From the NCBI GenBank assembly GCA_002689445.1, contig NZGC01000034.1, positions 1 through 49,303 on the forward strand: a DNA stretch of 49,303 bases, given 5' to 3'. The position numbers and the translations under genes were made by a program. Shown here one piece after another: positions 18,323 to 26,700 of the stretch; the first letter of the stretch is position 1; the number at the start of each line of letters is the position of its first letter. The notes below the pieces were generated by a model. That model had not been told where the DNA came from. It saw only the letters and a program-made list of their open reading frames with translations, and did not search any database. This stretch comes from Gammaproteobacteria bacterium. Its GTDB lineage: Bacteria; Pseudomonadota; Gammaproteobacteria; Pseudomonadales; Azotimanducaceae.

Positions 18323-19078
18323 TCAAGCCAAGGTATCGACTCCCTCTTGCTGCAACAGCACCGTCAGAACTGCAACAACCCAACCCAAGCCCTTCTCCAT
18401 CGCCGCCTCAATTGCCGCCAAAGTGATATCGGCCGTTGTCAGCCCTGCTCCTGGGTTAACCGTCACCGAAAGGCCTGCGTAGGGCAGTTCCAACTCTTTG
18501 GCCAGCGCAGCTTCCGGCATTGCGGTCATGCCAACGATAGTGCAACCATCTCGAGCAAGTCGACGAATCTCAGCTGCCGTTTCTAGCCTTGGACCTTGGG
18601 TACAGCCATAGACGCCCGTCGGACTTACCCGCATCTCAGGCCTCTGTTCCTGCACGGTTGATACTGCGCTCAATACCTGCGCTCGCAACTCAACATCGTA
18701 GGGCTCTGAGAAGTCAATATGATGTAAAGATTGCTCATAGATGGTCATCGCACGGCCATAGGTGTAATCGATGATTTGATCCGGCACGACCAATACTGGC
18801 ACACCCAAATTAGGATCTACCGTACCCACGGCTGTTACGGCCAGCACGCGCGTAGCGCCTTGCTGCTTTAACGCCATTAGATTGGCTCGGTAGTTGATTT
18901 CATGAGGTAACTTTCGGGCCGGCATACCATGGCGCGGCAAAAACAGAATTTGGGTTCCCGCAAGGGATCCCGATTGCAGCTCAGCTTCACCAAACTGGGT
19001 ATCAATCCTATGATCTTGTAGGTTCTCAAGACCCGCAAATGCACTAAACCCTGTGCCTCCGATTACCGCTAGCGTCAT
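18323..19078 (-). CDS. S-methyl-5'-thioinosine phosphorylase (MTIP/MTAP family)
   Basis: The 251-residue enzyme belongs to the purine nucleoside phosphorylase family of the methylthioadenosine phosphorylase type. It shows IGGTGF (phosphate loop), LPRHG, HEINYRANLMALK, TQGPRLETAAEI and GMTAMPEAALAKEL. These resemble the Pseudomonas aeruginosa MTIP (PA3004). The base-binding Asp of true MTAP (D-Y-D context) is replaced by VNPGAG with Asn, which favours a 6-oxopurine substrate. It would recycle the polyamine by-product methylthioadenosine after deamination. GAGGAAAA precedes the ATG. The adenosine versus inosine specificity is inferred from few residues. Confidence 0.85.
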   Translation of the reverse strand: MTLAVIGGTGFSAFAGLENLQDHRIDTQFGEAELQSGSLAGTQILFLPRHGMPARKLPHEINYRANLMALKQQGATRVLAVTAVGTVDPNLGVPVLVVPDQIIDYTYGRAMTIYEQSLHHIDFSEPYDVELRAQVLSAVSTVQEQRPEMRVSPTGVYGCTQGPRLETAAEIRRLARDGCTIVGMTAMPEAALAKELELPYAGLSVTVNPGAGLTTADITLAAIEAAMEKGLGWVVAVLTVLLQQEGVDTLA

Positions 19079-19120
19079 TTAATTTTCCTCATGTTTTAGC
19101 ACCAAGACGCCGCCTTAGCC

Positions 19121-19837
19121 TCAGCGTTGTTGGGCTCGGCCGGTCAATCGCTTCAAATTACTGATCGACATCAAGTGCGCGTAAATCCAACTCAGCTCCC
19201 CTGATCGAAACAGTTTGAGCGCTTGCTCATCAGACAACGCCAACAGCTTTTTCTCATCGACGACGAGCAACCCTTGCAAATGGGTTTTGTGTTCAGCTTC
19301 ATCTTGAATCGTGGCTGAAACCTGGGTTAACAACGCCTCTGACTGCAACACCGAAACGAAGCCTTTTGTCCTTTCAAATTGCCGTTGAAACTCACCCAAG
19401 AACTTCATCGCTTGCGTTAGAACAGGCTGGGCTGCGCCGTCCTCAAACAATAGGTCACCCGCTTCAGTACCAAAGCCTGAGTAGGCCTCGTCAATACACA
19501 CCATGGGCTCCGGCCCTGGCCCTTCTCCTAAAACAAAGGGATACCGCCGAACAAATGCTGGAACATAGTGGTCTTCTAACCAATTGCCCTCAGCGTCGAC
19601 ATAGATATTACCGGTATCTCTTAAACCCAATAGCGCCACTGGCACCAACTGTTCTCCGGCCTCCGCAAAAACAATCGGATAGTCTTTTGATGCTTCGACA
19701 AACTCAATGCCTGCCAGCACCACCGAGTTGATAGACTTCGCAAACTCAAAGCGCTTCTCCGATAACTTTAACCGCCAATCTGCGTGCTTTTGATTACTGA
19801 GGGGTACGGGTCGTTCGTAAAACAGCATTTCAGCCAT
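19121..19837 (-). CDS. SapC family protein
   Basis: The 238-residue protein matches the SapC family (PF07277), with the N-terminal pattern YERPVPLSNQKHADWRL, the central FVRRYPFVLG and a C-terminal helical part ending in LTGR. The family name comes from Campylobacter fetus S-layer secretion, but in Proteobacteria at large the function is unproven and no S-layer genes are near. No signal peptide is visible, so it is probably cytoplasmic. It is followed by the phosphorylase gene 42 nt downstream and may share a transcript. Confidence 0.85.
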   Translation of the reverse strand: MAEMLFYERPVPLSNQKHADWRLKLSEKRFEFAKSINSVVLAGIEFVEASKDYPIVFAEAGEQLVPVALLGLRDTGNIYVDAEGNWLEDHYVPAFVRRYPFVLGEGPGPEPMVCIDEAYSGFGTEAGDLLFEDGAAQPVLTQAMKFLGEFQRQFERTKGFVSVLQSEALLTQVSATIQDEAEHKTHLQGLLVVDEKKLLALSDEQALKLFRSGELSWIYAHLMSISNLKRLTGRAQQR

Positions 19838-19881
19838 GACAAATCCTTTTCAACAACGGAGGGTCGCGCGATCACGCGGAA

Positions 19882-20976
19882 TTAGGGTTTCTCAATATCC
19901 AACTGAGGTTCAAATTGGATCGTCTCTACATGCACGGTCGAAGTCGGGAATGCAATTTCAGCCCCATGTCCTTCAACGATGCGAGAAATTTTCAATAGAA
20001 CATCCTGCTTTATCTCGTGGAACTCAACCCAGTTGGTTGTTTTTGTAAAGGTATACACGAAGAAGTCCACACTCGATGCACTAAAACTATTGAAATTTAC
20101 AATTAACGTGCGTTCCTTATCGATGTCGGCATGTTCCAACAGCATGGTCTTCACTTCGCTGACAATATCGCTCATCTTACTGATGTCACCGTAACGAATG
20201 CCGACCGTCTCAAAAATTCTCCGATTTAACATACGGGAGGGATTTTCCAGCGATATGGTGGAGAACATGGAGTTGGGAATGTAGAGCGGTCGCTGGTCAA
20301 ACGTTCTGATCTCTGTCAAACGCCATCCTATATCGATCACCGTACCTTCAATTTCTCTATCTGGAGAGCGAATCCAATCACCTACTTTAAAGGGACGGTC
20401 GAGATAGATGACCAACCCACCAAAAAAGTTGGCCAACAAATCCTTGGCAGCAAATCCCACTGCGATACCACCGATACCACCGAAAGTCAGCACGCCGGAA
20501 ATGCTCAACCCTAACGTTTGCATCGCCATCAAAGCCGCCGTGATGAAGACCGAGATGCGCACCAACTTTGCAATCGCAGTGACTGTGGTTGCGTCTCCCC
20601 CATCGGCCAAATACGCCGACTCTAGCTCTTTAATGAGACCCGAGAGAAAATAAGTCACCAGCGCAATGAAGGCGAGATGACGCACGTTATCGATGACATC
20701 GAGTTGAGACTGACTTTGGGCTTCAGCGATTAATTCTGCTGCAAGCGATAAGCCCATCACCCAAATCAGCAACTTCAGTGGACGCCTAATTGTCGCTAGC
20801 AAAGCATCATCCCATGGGGTTTTAGTCGCTTGCAGCCGTCCAGCAAGGCTGGTTAACACCCGCTTAGAAACGTAGCTCGTGACCGCCGTTGCCAAAATAA
20901 TGGCAAAAACGTTGACGACCAGCGGGTCAGTCACCCAGGACGATACAAACTGCATCAAGGCCTCAAATGTGCTCAT
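19882..20976 (-). CDS. MscS family mechanosensitive channel
   Basis: The 364-residue membrane protein has about four to five helices. The pore helix and beta domain show the diagnostic GGIGGIAVGFAAKDLLANFF followed by LVIYLDRPFKVGDWI. A cytoplasmic vestibule domain (YIPNSMFSTISLENPSRM) follows. MscS channels open under membrane tension to release osmolytes. Size is like the YnaI/YbdG type rather than the 286-residue MscS. Start: ATG 20976, six nt after AAGGAAG; an adjacent GTG at 20979 is the alternative. Confidence 0.92.
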   Translation of the reverse strand: MSTFEALMQFVSSWVTDPLVVNVFAIILATAVTSYVSKRVLTSLAGRLQATKTPWDDALLATIRRPLKLLIWVMGLSLAAELIAEAQSQSQLDVIDNVRHLAFIALVTYFLSGLIKELESAYLADGGDATTVTAIAKLVRISVFITAALMAMQTLGLSISGVLTFGGIGGIAVGFAAKDLLANFFGGLVIYLDRPFKVGDWIRSPDREIEGTVIDIGWRLTEIRTFDQRPLYIPNSMFSTISLENPSRMLNRRIFETVGIRYGDISKMSDIVSEVKTMLLEHADIDKERTLIVNFNSFSASSVDFFVYTFTKTTNWVEFHEIKQDVLLKISRIVEGHGAEIAFPTSTVHVETIQFEPQLDIEKP

Positions 20977-21050
20977 CACAAACTTCCTTTACCTAGACCG
21001 GTTTGCAACTCCTCGTTAAGCGCGCAGCCCAAGCCTGCATACCCCACGAA

Positions 21051-21647
21051 CTACCGAGATTTTAACCGAATAGGATGATAACTGGATCCTGCTCGCGGCT
21101 CGTAGGCGCTGCCCGATTTAGACGATTGGCTGACCTCATTGGCGGGTAACCCATCAGACGGGTCCGGGTTGGAGGGAGCCACGGCAGCCTCTGTTTGACC
21201 GGCTGTTGCGGTGTCTGATGGCATGCCTCCTCCGGCACTTTGCCGAGACCCAACCGACACAACCTTAAGATTGCCTTCACTGCCGCTCAACGACACTCTC
21301 CAAATGTCATCGAAAGTTGCACTCCGCAACAAGCTTTCTGTTCGAAGTCGATCCCCATCGGATGGACCCGGATCCAAAATCACTCGATAGAGGGTATCCG
21401 CGCTGCGCATTACCGTTTGTATCAACACCTCGTTACCCACTAAATCGTCCACAGACTGAGCAACACGTTCTGCATTGTCTAGGGTCTTAAAACTGCCTAC
21501 CACCCAGTAATCCATCGCCTCTGATGCGCCAAGATTGGAACTTACCCAGCACAAACTCGAGATCAACAACGCTCGTAAGAAGTGCCAGCGCCTTGCGATC
21601 AGAGTCAAAGCAAGCAATAAAACTTTATCAACGATTTTGACTGACAT
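21051..21647 (-). CDS. SPOR-domain protein
   Basis: The 198-residue product has a hydrophobic N-terminus (about residues 9-42, signal or membrane anchor), then a SPOR-like domain at roughly 46-112 (DYWVVGSFKTLDNAERVAQ). The tail is rich in Ser, Gly and Ala and probably disordered. SPOR domains bind denuded glycans at division sites. The start is ATG 21647, preceded by GGGGAGGAAAGGG; an upstream GTG at 21674 is less likely. It is divergent from lexA, with promoters in the shared 198-nt interval. Confidence 0.75.
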   Translation of the reverse strand: MSVKIVDKVLLLALTLIARRWHFLRALLISSLCWVSSNLGASEAMDYWVVGSFKTLDNAERVAQSVDDLVGNEVLIQTVMRSADTLYRVILDPGPSDGDRLRTESLLRSATFDDIWRVSLSGSEGNLKVVSVGSRQSAGGGMPSDTATAGQTEAAVAPSNPDPSDGLPANEVSQSSKSGSAYEPRAGSSYHPIRLKSR

Positions 21648-21726
21648 CCCTTTCCTCCCCGGTCGCCTGCACACTATAGCCTTGAAATACGATAAATCAA
21701 TGCTGGGGTCAGACCTAGAATTGTTG

Positions 21727-21754
21727 TTGCGTCTCTCAAATTACTGTATATAAT
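21727..21754 (+). promoter_or_regulatory. lexA promoter
   Basis: TATAAT at 21749-21754 lies 16 nt after TTGCGT (21727-21732). The -10 hexamer is inside the first SOS box, so LexA binding would block polymerase directly. Confidence 0.6.
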
Positions 21755-21776
21755 CACATCCTGTATATATAACCAT
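21744..21776 (+). promoter_or_regulatory. Two tandem LexA-binding (SOS) boxes
   Basis: Box 1 (21744-21759) reads CTGT-N8-ACAT and box 2 (21761-21776) reads CTGT-N8-CCAT. They match the gammaproteobacterial CTGT-N8-ACAG consensus with one and two mismatches. Their centres are 17 bp apart, the same arrangement in principle as the two boxes at E. coli lexA, and they would give autorepression. Confidence 0.8.
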
Positions 21777-21845
21777 ATTAATGCGCCAGCCTGATTGCTT
21801 GGCCCATTACTGAACGCAACCCCAGCCAAACTGAGAGCACACCAA

Positions 21846-22442
21846 ATGATAAAACTCACCCAGCGTCAAACCGAGGTCTTAGATTTTGTGAAGTCTCACA
21901 TCGAGGATACCGGTTATCCTCCTACCCGAGCGGACATCGCTCAAAAGCTTGGCTTTAAAAGCGCCAACGCTGCGGAGGAACATTTAAAGGCCCTGGCCCG
22001 CAAGGGTGCTATCGAGATCATTCCAGGAACATCACGTGGGATTAAACTGCCTGAGTCTCTTGGCATCCCTATTGTCGGCCGTGTCGCTGCGGGTCACCCC
22101 ATTTTAGCAGCGGAGCACATCGAAGATCATTGCGAAATACCGCCCAGTTTTTTTAAGCCCGCTGCAGACTATATGCTGGTGGTCAAAGGCGACAGCATGA
22201 TCAATGTGGGCATTATGGATGGCGACTTGCTGGCCGTGCACGGGACGCAACAAGTAAGGTCGGGAGACATCGTTGTTGCGCGTATTGACGATGAAGTGAC
22301 GGTCAAGCGTTTTCAAAAAGGTAAGCACAGTCACGAAATCACCTTACTCGCCGAGAACGATGACTTCGCCCCCATCGAGGTCGATCTTCGACAATGCGAA
22401 TTTGCAATTGAAGGCCTGGCGGTTGGGGTCATTCGCCACTAA
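21846..22442 (+). CDS. lexA: SOS response repressor LexA
   Basis: LexA represses DNA-damage genes and cleaves itself when RecA filaments form. The 198-residue product has the winged-helix domain ([35 protein letters not shown]), the cleavage site at Ala82-Gly83 in GRVAAGHP, and the catalytic dyad Ser117 (GDSM) and Lys154 (TVKRF). Length is near the E. coli 202. It is autoregulated through the two boxes upstream. No sulA-like gene follows; the convergent topA lies downstream. Confidence 0.97.
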   Translation: MIKLTQRQTEVLDFVKSHIEDTGYPPTRADIAQKLGFKSANAAEEHLKALARKGAIEIIPGTSRGIKLPESLGIPIVGRVAAGHPILAAEHIEDHCEIPPSFFKPAADYMLVVKGDSMINVGIMDGDLLAVHGTQQVRSGDIVVARIDDEVTVKRFQKGKHSHEITLLAENDDFAPIEVDLRQCEFAIEGLAVGVIRH

Positions 22443-22502
22443 GACTCGCGCCCACCGGGTGAGCACCGCTCTCGGATCTCCGCAGACCTCATCTCTGACG
22501 TT

Positions 22503-25202
22503 TTAGCCCGTTGCCGATTTCTTTTTGGCAGCGGCTTTACGTTTTTTTGCCGCCTTCTTTTTCGGAACCGGTTTGGCCTCGGTCTCAATCCACTGGCCCG
22601 TTACCTCATCGTAATCTGCTCGCCAGCCTGAGGCTTTGCCCTTCTCGATTTCCGTTGCGACATAGTGCGCCTTGGTTTGTCGACCAAACTTCACCAGTGC
22701 TCTACGCCCGTCTCCGTCACTCTGAGGGGCTCGCATCAAAAATTGGTATTTGGGGTCGATCTCATTCTGGTGGGGCAACAGCTCATCCAGATAAGGCGCC
22801 CGTGTCTCACGATTTTTTGGAAATTGACTCGCAGCCAAAAACAATCCCGCTGCTCCATCGCGAAGTAAGTAGTGGTCTTCCACCTTATCGCACGCTAACT
22901 CAGGCATGGGTACTGGGTCCATTTTTGGCGGTGCAGCTTCACCATTACGCAGCAGCTTACGAGTATTTTTACAATCTGTTCCGGTGCATCCAAAGTACTT
23001 ACCAAAACGACCCGTCTTCAACTGCATCTCAGAATCACATTTTTCACAGGTGATGGTCGGACCTTCATAACCTCTTATCTTGAATGCGCCATGTTCAAAA
23101 TTTGAGCTTGCGCAATCAGGGTTGTTGCCACACAGATAGAGCTTGGTTGACTCATCGATCAGATATTCGGTCATGGCCGTTTGACACTCGCCGCATCGGC
23201 GCTTTTTCAACAAGATTCGTGACTCTTCCTCATCATCTCCTGAAGCGCTGACCACCTCATCGCCAGGTATCAAGTTAATGGTGTGTTTACAGCGTTCTTT
23301 AGGCGGTAAATCGTAGCCCGAGCAACCTAAAAATACACCTGTACTTGCCGTTCGCACATTCATCGGACGGTCACATAGGGGGCAGGCCTTGGGAATGATG
23401 GAGGGCTTGTTGGCACGCATTCCTGCGTCCGGATCCGACGCTTTATCCAGTTTTTCCGCAAAGTCTTGATAAAAACCATTGAGCGTCGTCTTCCAATTCT
23501 GATCGCCACTGGAAACTTGATCTAGCGCATCTTCCAAACTGGCGGTAAACCCATAATCGAGCAGATTACTGAAGTTCTCGTTCAACCGGTCTGTGACCAG
23601 TTCACCAATTTTTTCCGCATAAAAGCGTTTGTTTTTGAGCGCTACATAACCTCGGTCTTGAATCGTGGTGATAATCGAGGCATAAGTCGAGGGTCGACCA
23701 ATACCGCGCTTCTCCAATTCGCGCACCAGTGATGCCTCACCGAAGCGCGCAGGGGGCTTGGTAAAGTGTTGCACGGGATCAAGGTCACCCAACACCAATT
23801 CTTGCCCAATTTTAAATTCAGGGAGCGCCTGCTCCTCTTCCTTCTTTCCAGCAGGTGGCTGTACCCGAGTGTAACCGTCAAAGCGCAGGATTCGACCGCG
23901 AACCCTCAACTCTAAATCTGCCCGAGACACCGTTACCGCCGTAGAGGTGTAATCTGCATTCGGCATCTGACAAGCGACAAATTGACGCCAAATTAACTCG
24001 TACAGCCTTTCCGCATCTCGCTCCATCCCTTTCAGTTGAGTTGACTGTACAAACGCGTCTGAGGGCCGGATGGCTTCGTGTGCTTCCTGCGCACTTTCTT
24101 TGTTGGCATACAATCTTGGTGAAGCAGGTAGGTAAGTCTCACCATAGTCTCGGGCGATCAACTCTCGGCAACTGGCGATCGCTGACTCGCTTAAGTTGGT
24201 CGAGTCGGTACGCATATAGGTGATGTATCCCGCTTCGTACAAGCGTTGAGCCATCATCATTGTTTTCTTTACCCCGAAGCCCAGTCGAGTGCTAGCCGCC
24301 TGTTGTAGCGTTGAGGTAATAAACGGTGCATTGGGCCTTGTTTGAGTAGGTTTGTCCTCGCGTGCAGACACGGTAAAACTGCCGGCCCCCATCACGCTCA
24401 GCGCTGCATCGATCTGCTCTCGGTTAACAGGTTTAAACGCTTTACCCTGATCTTTAACCACTTGAAACCTGGCGACACCCTCGGAATTGCTCAGGTCGGC
24501 AAACAGCTCCCAGTACTCTTCCGGAATAAATACCCTAATCTGACGCTCACGCTCAACCAACAATTTAACCGCAACCGATTGAACCCTGCCCGCTGACAGA
24601 CCTCGTGCAATTTTTGCCCACAGTAATGGGCTCACCATATAGCCTACCACTCGGTCTAGAAATCGTCTGGCCTGCTGGGCATGCACTCGATCGATGTCGA
24701 TGTCCCCTGGCTCATCAAAAGCGCTCTGGATCGCCTTCTCGGTAATTTCATTAAATACGACCCGTTTGTAACGCGCCGGGTCACCTCCGATCGCTTCCTT
24801 TAGATGCCAGGCTATGGCCTCGCCCTCGCGATCCATATCGGTCGCTAGATAGATTTCATCCGCTGATTTACTGAGCTTCTTAAGTTCCGCGACAACCTTT
24901 TCTTTACCCGGGAGGATCTGGTAGTTAGCTTTCCAGTCATTATCGGGGTCCACCCCCATCCGCTTGATCAATTGCGCACGCGCTTTGGCTTTCTTGTGAG
25001 CCGCTTTTTTGTCCGGCGACATCTTACGCGTTTTCGCAGCCTCAGCAGCGCGTGCCTTTGGATCGACTGTCGTACCCTGCCCGCTGACGGGCAAGTCTCG
25101 TATGTGCCCCACGCTGGACTTGACAATAAAGTCATTGCCTAAATATTTGTTAATCGTCTTCGCCTTAGCAGGCGACTCAACAATGACTAAAGCTTTTCCC
25201 AT
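22503..25202 (-). CDS. topA: DNA topoisomerase I
   Basis: TopA relaxes negative supercoils and limits R-loops. The 899-residue product has the TOPRIM motif ([26 protein letters not shown]), the catalytic Tyr329 in [11 protein letters not shown], the family segments RARGxSAGRVQS-like ([17 protein letters not shown]) and [14 protein letters not shown], and zinc-ribbon repeats in the C-terminal third ([24 protein letters not shown]). It ends in a Lys/Ala-rich tail (about 25 residues), a non-specific DNA-binding type of end. A TAAGGA site precedes the ATG. Confidence 0.97.
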   Translation of the reverse strand: MGKALVIVESPAKAKTINKYLGNDFIVKSSVGHIRDLPVSGQGTTVDPKARAAEAAKTRKMSPDKKAAHKKAKARAQLIKRMGVDPDNDWKANYQILPGKEKVVAELKKLSKSADEIYLATDMDREGEAIAWHLKEAIGGDPARYKRVVFNEITEKAIQSAFDEPGDIDIDRVHAQQARRFLDRVVGYMVSPLLWAKIARGLSAGRVQSVAVKLLVERERQIRVFIPEEYWELFADLSNSEGVARFQVVKDQGKAFKPVNREQIDAALSVMGAGSFTVSAREDKPTQTRPNAPFITSTLQQAASTRLGFGVKKTMMMAQRLYEAGYITYMRTDSTNLSESAIASCRELIARDYGETYLPASPRLYANKESAQEAHEAIRPSDAFVQSTQLKGMERDAERLYELIWRQFVACQMPNADYTSTAVTVSRADLELRVRGRILRFDGYTRVQPPAGKKEEEQALPEFKIGQELVLGDLDPVQHFTKPPARFGEASLVRELEKRGIGRPSTYASIITTIQDRGYVALKNKRFYAEKIGELVTDRLNENFSNLLDYGFTASLEDALDQVSSGDQNWKTTLNGFYQDFAEKLDKASDPDAGMRANKPSIIPKACPLCDRPMNVRTASTGVFLGCSGYDLPPKERCKHTINLIPGDEVVSASGDDEEESRILLKKRRCGECQTAMTEYLIDESTKLYLCGNNPDCASSNFEHGAFKIRGYEGPTITCEKCDSEMQLKTGRFGKYFGCTGTDCKNTRKLLRNGEAAPPKMDPVPMPELACDKVEDHYLLRDGAAGLFLAASQFPKNRETRAPYLDELLPHQNEIDPKYQFLMRAPQSDGDGRRALVKFGRQTKAHYVATEIEKGKASGWRADYDEVTGQWIETEAKPVPKKKAAKKRKAAAKKKSATG

Positions 25203-25297
25203 AATCCTTACCGCTCATATTTCGAAGGCAGGCTTGCCTCGTTTTCTTTACGCTGTATCTCTTTCTACTACGCTTCTATCTTTTGCTCTTACTTTGT

Positions 25298-25333
25298 CTT
25301 TGTTTCTGTTTTTGGCTTTGTTTCTGTTTTGTA
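25298..25333. repeat. Two 18-bp direct repeats
   Basis: CTTTGTTTCTGTTTT occurs at 25298-25312 and again at 25316-25330, an 18-bp period. The unit is T-rich on the plus strand and A/G-rich in the topA sense strand. Confidence 0.8.
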
Positions 25334-25473
25334 TTTGCTTTCATCGCGTCGTTTTTGTCTGCCGATACTCACCAAACCTACCTGGAGGCTCGCATCCATC
25401 TCAGTGCAGCGCTTTGTTTGGGGTCTCTAGCTTAAGGCAGTTGCCTATCCCCGACCTTTTTCCACCCCGCTGC

Positions 25474-25515
25474 CCTATCCTTTACCCCCTTGCCTTTACC
25501 GCCTTGCCTTTACCG
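25474..25515. repeat. Three 14-bp tandem repeats
   Basis: CCTTGCCTTTACCG is perfectly repeated at 25488-25501 and 25502-25515. A third unit at 25474-25487 (CCTATCCTTTACCC) differs at three positions. Confidence 0.85.
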
Positions 25516-25625
25516 TCTTATTTTTCGGGCCTACTGTGTCATGCGATACGACAGTTAAACCAAAAAGGTCTTTTTTACTAAGCGCACTTCAAGAAACCTT
25601 TGTCAAGACAAGGCTTACTGTGGGC

Positions 25626-26156
25626 CTAATCCTTGTCTGAAGTCACGAGGCATTGTAGGCCTTCATCAAGAAACGTAAAGACTTTTTCTGCCAATTCCGG
25701 CGACGCTTGCTCCACCCAGAACACCGCTAGGGTTTTACCGTCCCAAGCAATCTGAGCCGTGGATTCTGGCAAATGTAACGCTCTAGATTGAAGCAGCGAC
25801 TCAGCCTCAGCAGGTAAAGCCGAAGATGAAATAGGCTGAAATTGAGGCATTTTTGGATCAGACTTAAAGTCACAAGTAACTCGCCATGCGGCCACTCGCT
25901 GGCTTGCCTCACGATTCGTTGTTGTCTTTTTATACATCGTTACCTTCAGTTTTGCCGCCAACTGGCGACCCGTGCTGGTTTGATATTTAGCTTGATTGGG
26001 CTCTGGATCATCTATTTCAGTCAGTTCTATTGACACCCCACGACCCATCATAGTTTGTCGAATTTGCATAATCTGCTTCTGAGAACGACTCGGCAAAATC
26101 GACACAATAGGCGCAATTATGAGCACCAACACCAGCCCAATCAGTAAATAGGTCAT
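25626..26156 (-). CDS. Hypothetical single-pass membrane protein
   Basis: I do not recognise this 176-residue protein. It has one N-terminal membrane helix (about residues 3-23, LLIGLVLVLIIAPIVSIL), followed by a basic stretch and a soluble alpha/beta-looking domain with two cysteines. The shape resembles a YajC-like anchor, but the rest does not support that. AAGGAA precedes the ATG at about 10 nt. It lies upstream of topA on the same strand, 423 nt away. Its codon use and composition look like its neighbours, so it is probably a real gene. Confidence 0.7.
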   Translation of the reverse strand: MTYLLIGLVLVLIIAPIVSILPSRSQKQIMQIRQTMMGRGVSIELTEIDDPEPNQAKYQTSTGRQLAAKLKVTMYKKTTTNREASQRVAAWRVTCDFKSDPKMPQFQPISSSALPAEAESLLQSRALHLPESTAQIAWDGKTLAVFWVEQASPELAEKVFTFLDEGLQCLVTSDKD

Positions 26157-26262
26157 CCGTACTTATTCCTTTTTTTGCTCATTTAGGATCCGCCACCCTT
26201 GTCTATTGTGTACAAGAAGAATCCGAGTTAAGTTTGCCTTAACCGTTGGGCGAGATCTTATT

Positions 26263-26700
26263 ATGGATGCCGCATTTAACCACATTCTCATCGCAGTGGA
26301 TCTTACTGAAGATGCTCGAAGCGTAGCCCAAAAAGCTTGCGCGCTTCGCTCGAAGTTTTCTGCAACGCTGAGTTGTACCCACGTCATCGAACCCTTGAGC
26401 CTTGCTTATGGCGGTGACGTCCCCATGGATTTATCGACCATCCAAGAACAGCTACAAGATACCGCTAAGCTTCAGCTCAATGAATTTGCTGAGAGTCTTG
26501 ATATTCCTGAGGACAATCGGCATCTGGTTTATGGCAGGCCCGAAACGGAGATCCACACCCTCGCTGAGGAAATTGAAGCCGATTTGATCGTTGTCGGTAG
26601 CCACGGGCGTCATGGCTTAGCGTTACTCCTTGGCTCAACGGCTAATGGCGTTTTACAGGGCTCACCATGTGACGTCCTAGCTGTGAGAGTTGGCGATTAG
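26263..26700 (+). CDS. Universal stress protein (UspA family)
   Basis: The 145-residue cytoplasmic protein begins FNHILIAVDLTEDA and ends with GSHGRHGLALLLGSTANGVL, the nucleotide-binding loop of the ATP-binding Usp type, with eight rather than nine residues between its two glycine groups. Usp proteins accumulate in growth arrest and stress. I chose ATG 26263, just before the conserved core; an upstream start at 26206 would add 19 unconserved residues. The imperfect promoter area contains CTTGT-N9-ACAAG. It overlaps the next gene by 11 nt. Confidence 0.92.
   Translation: MDAAFNHILIAVDLTEDARSVAQKACALRSKFSATLSCTHVIEPLSLAYGGDVPMDLSTIQEQLQDTAKLQLNEFAESLDIPEDNRHLVYGRPETEIHTLAEEIEADLIVVGSHGRHGLALLLGSTANGVLQGSPCDVLAVRVGD

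Larger units (their letters stand above)
25203..25625. other. topA upstream region, strongly strand-asymmetric and repetitive
   Basis: The plus strand is pyrimidine-rich over long tracts (25240-25360 and 25430-25520), so any topA leader transcribed from the minus strand would be purine-rich. Two short tandem repeats lie inside (25298-25333 and 25474-25515). A bulged hairpin at 25597-25613 (CCTTTGTC with GACAAGG) may end transcription from the minus-strand gene at 25626-26156. I see no gene and no clear promoter. Confidence 0.6.
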
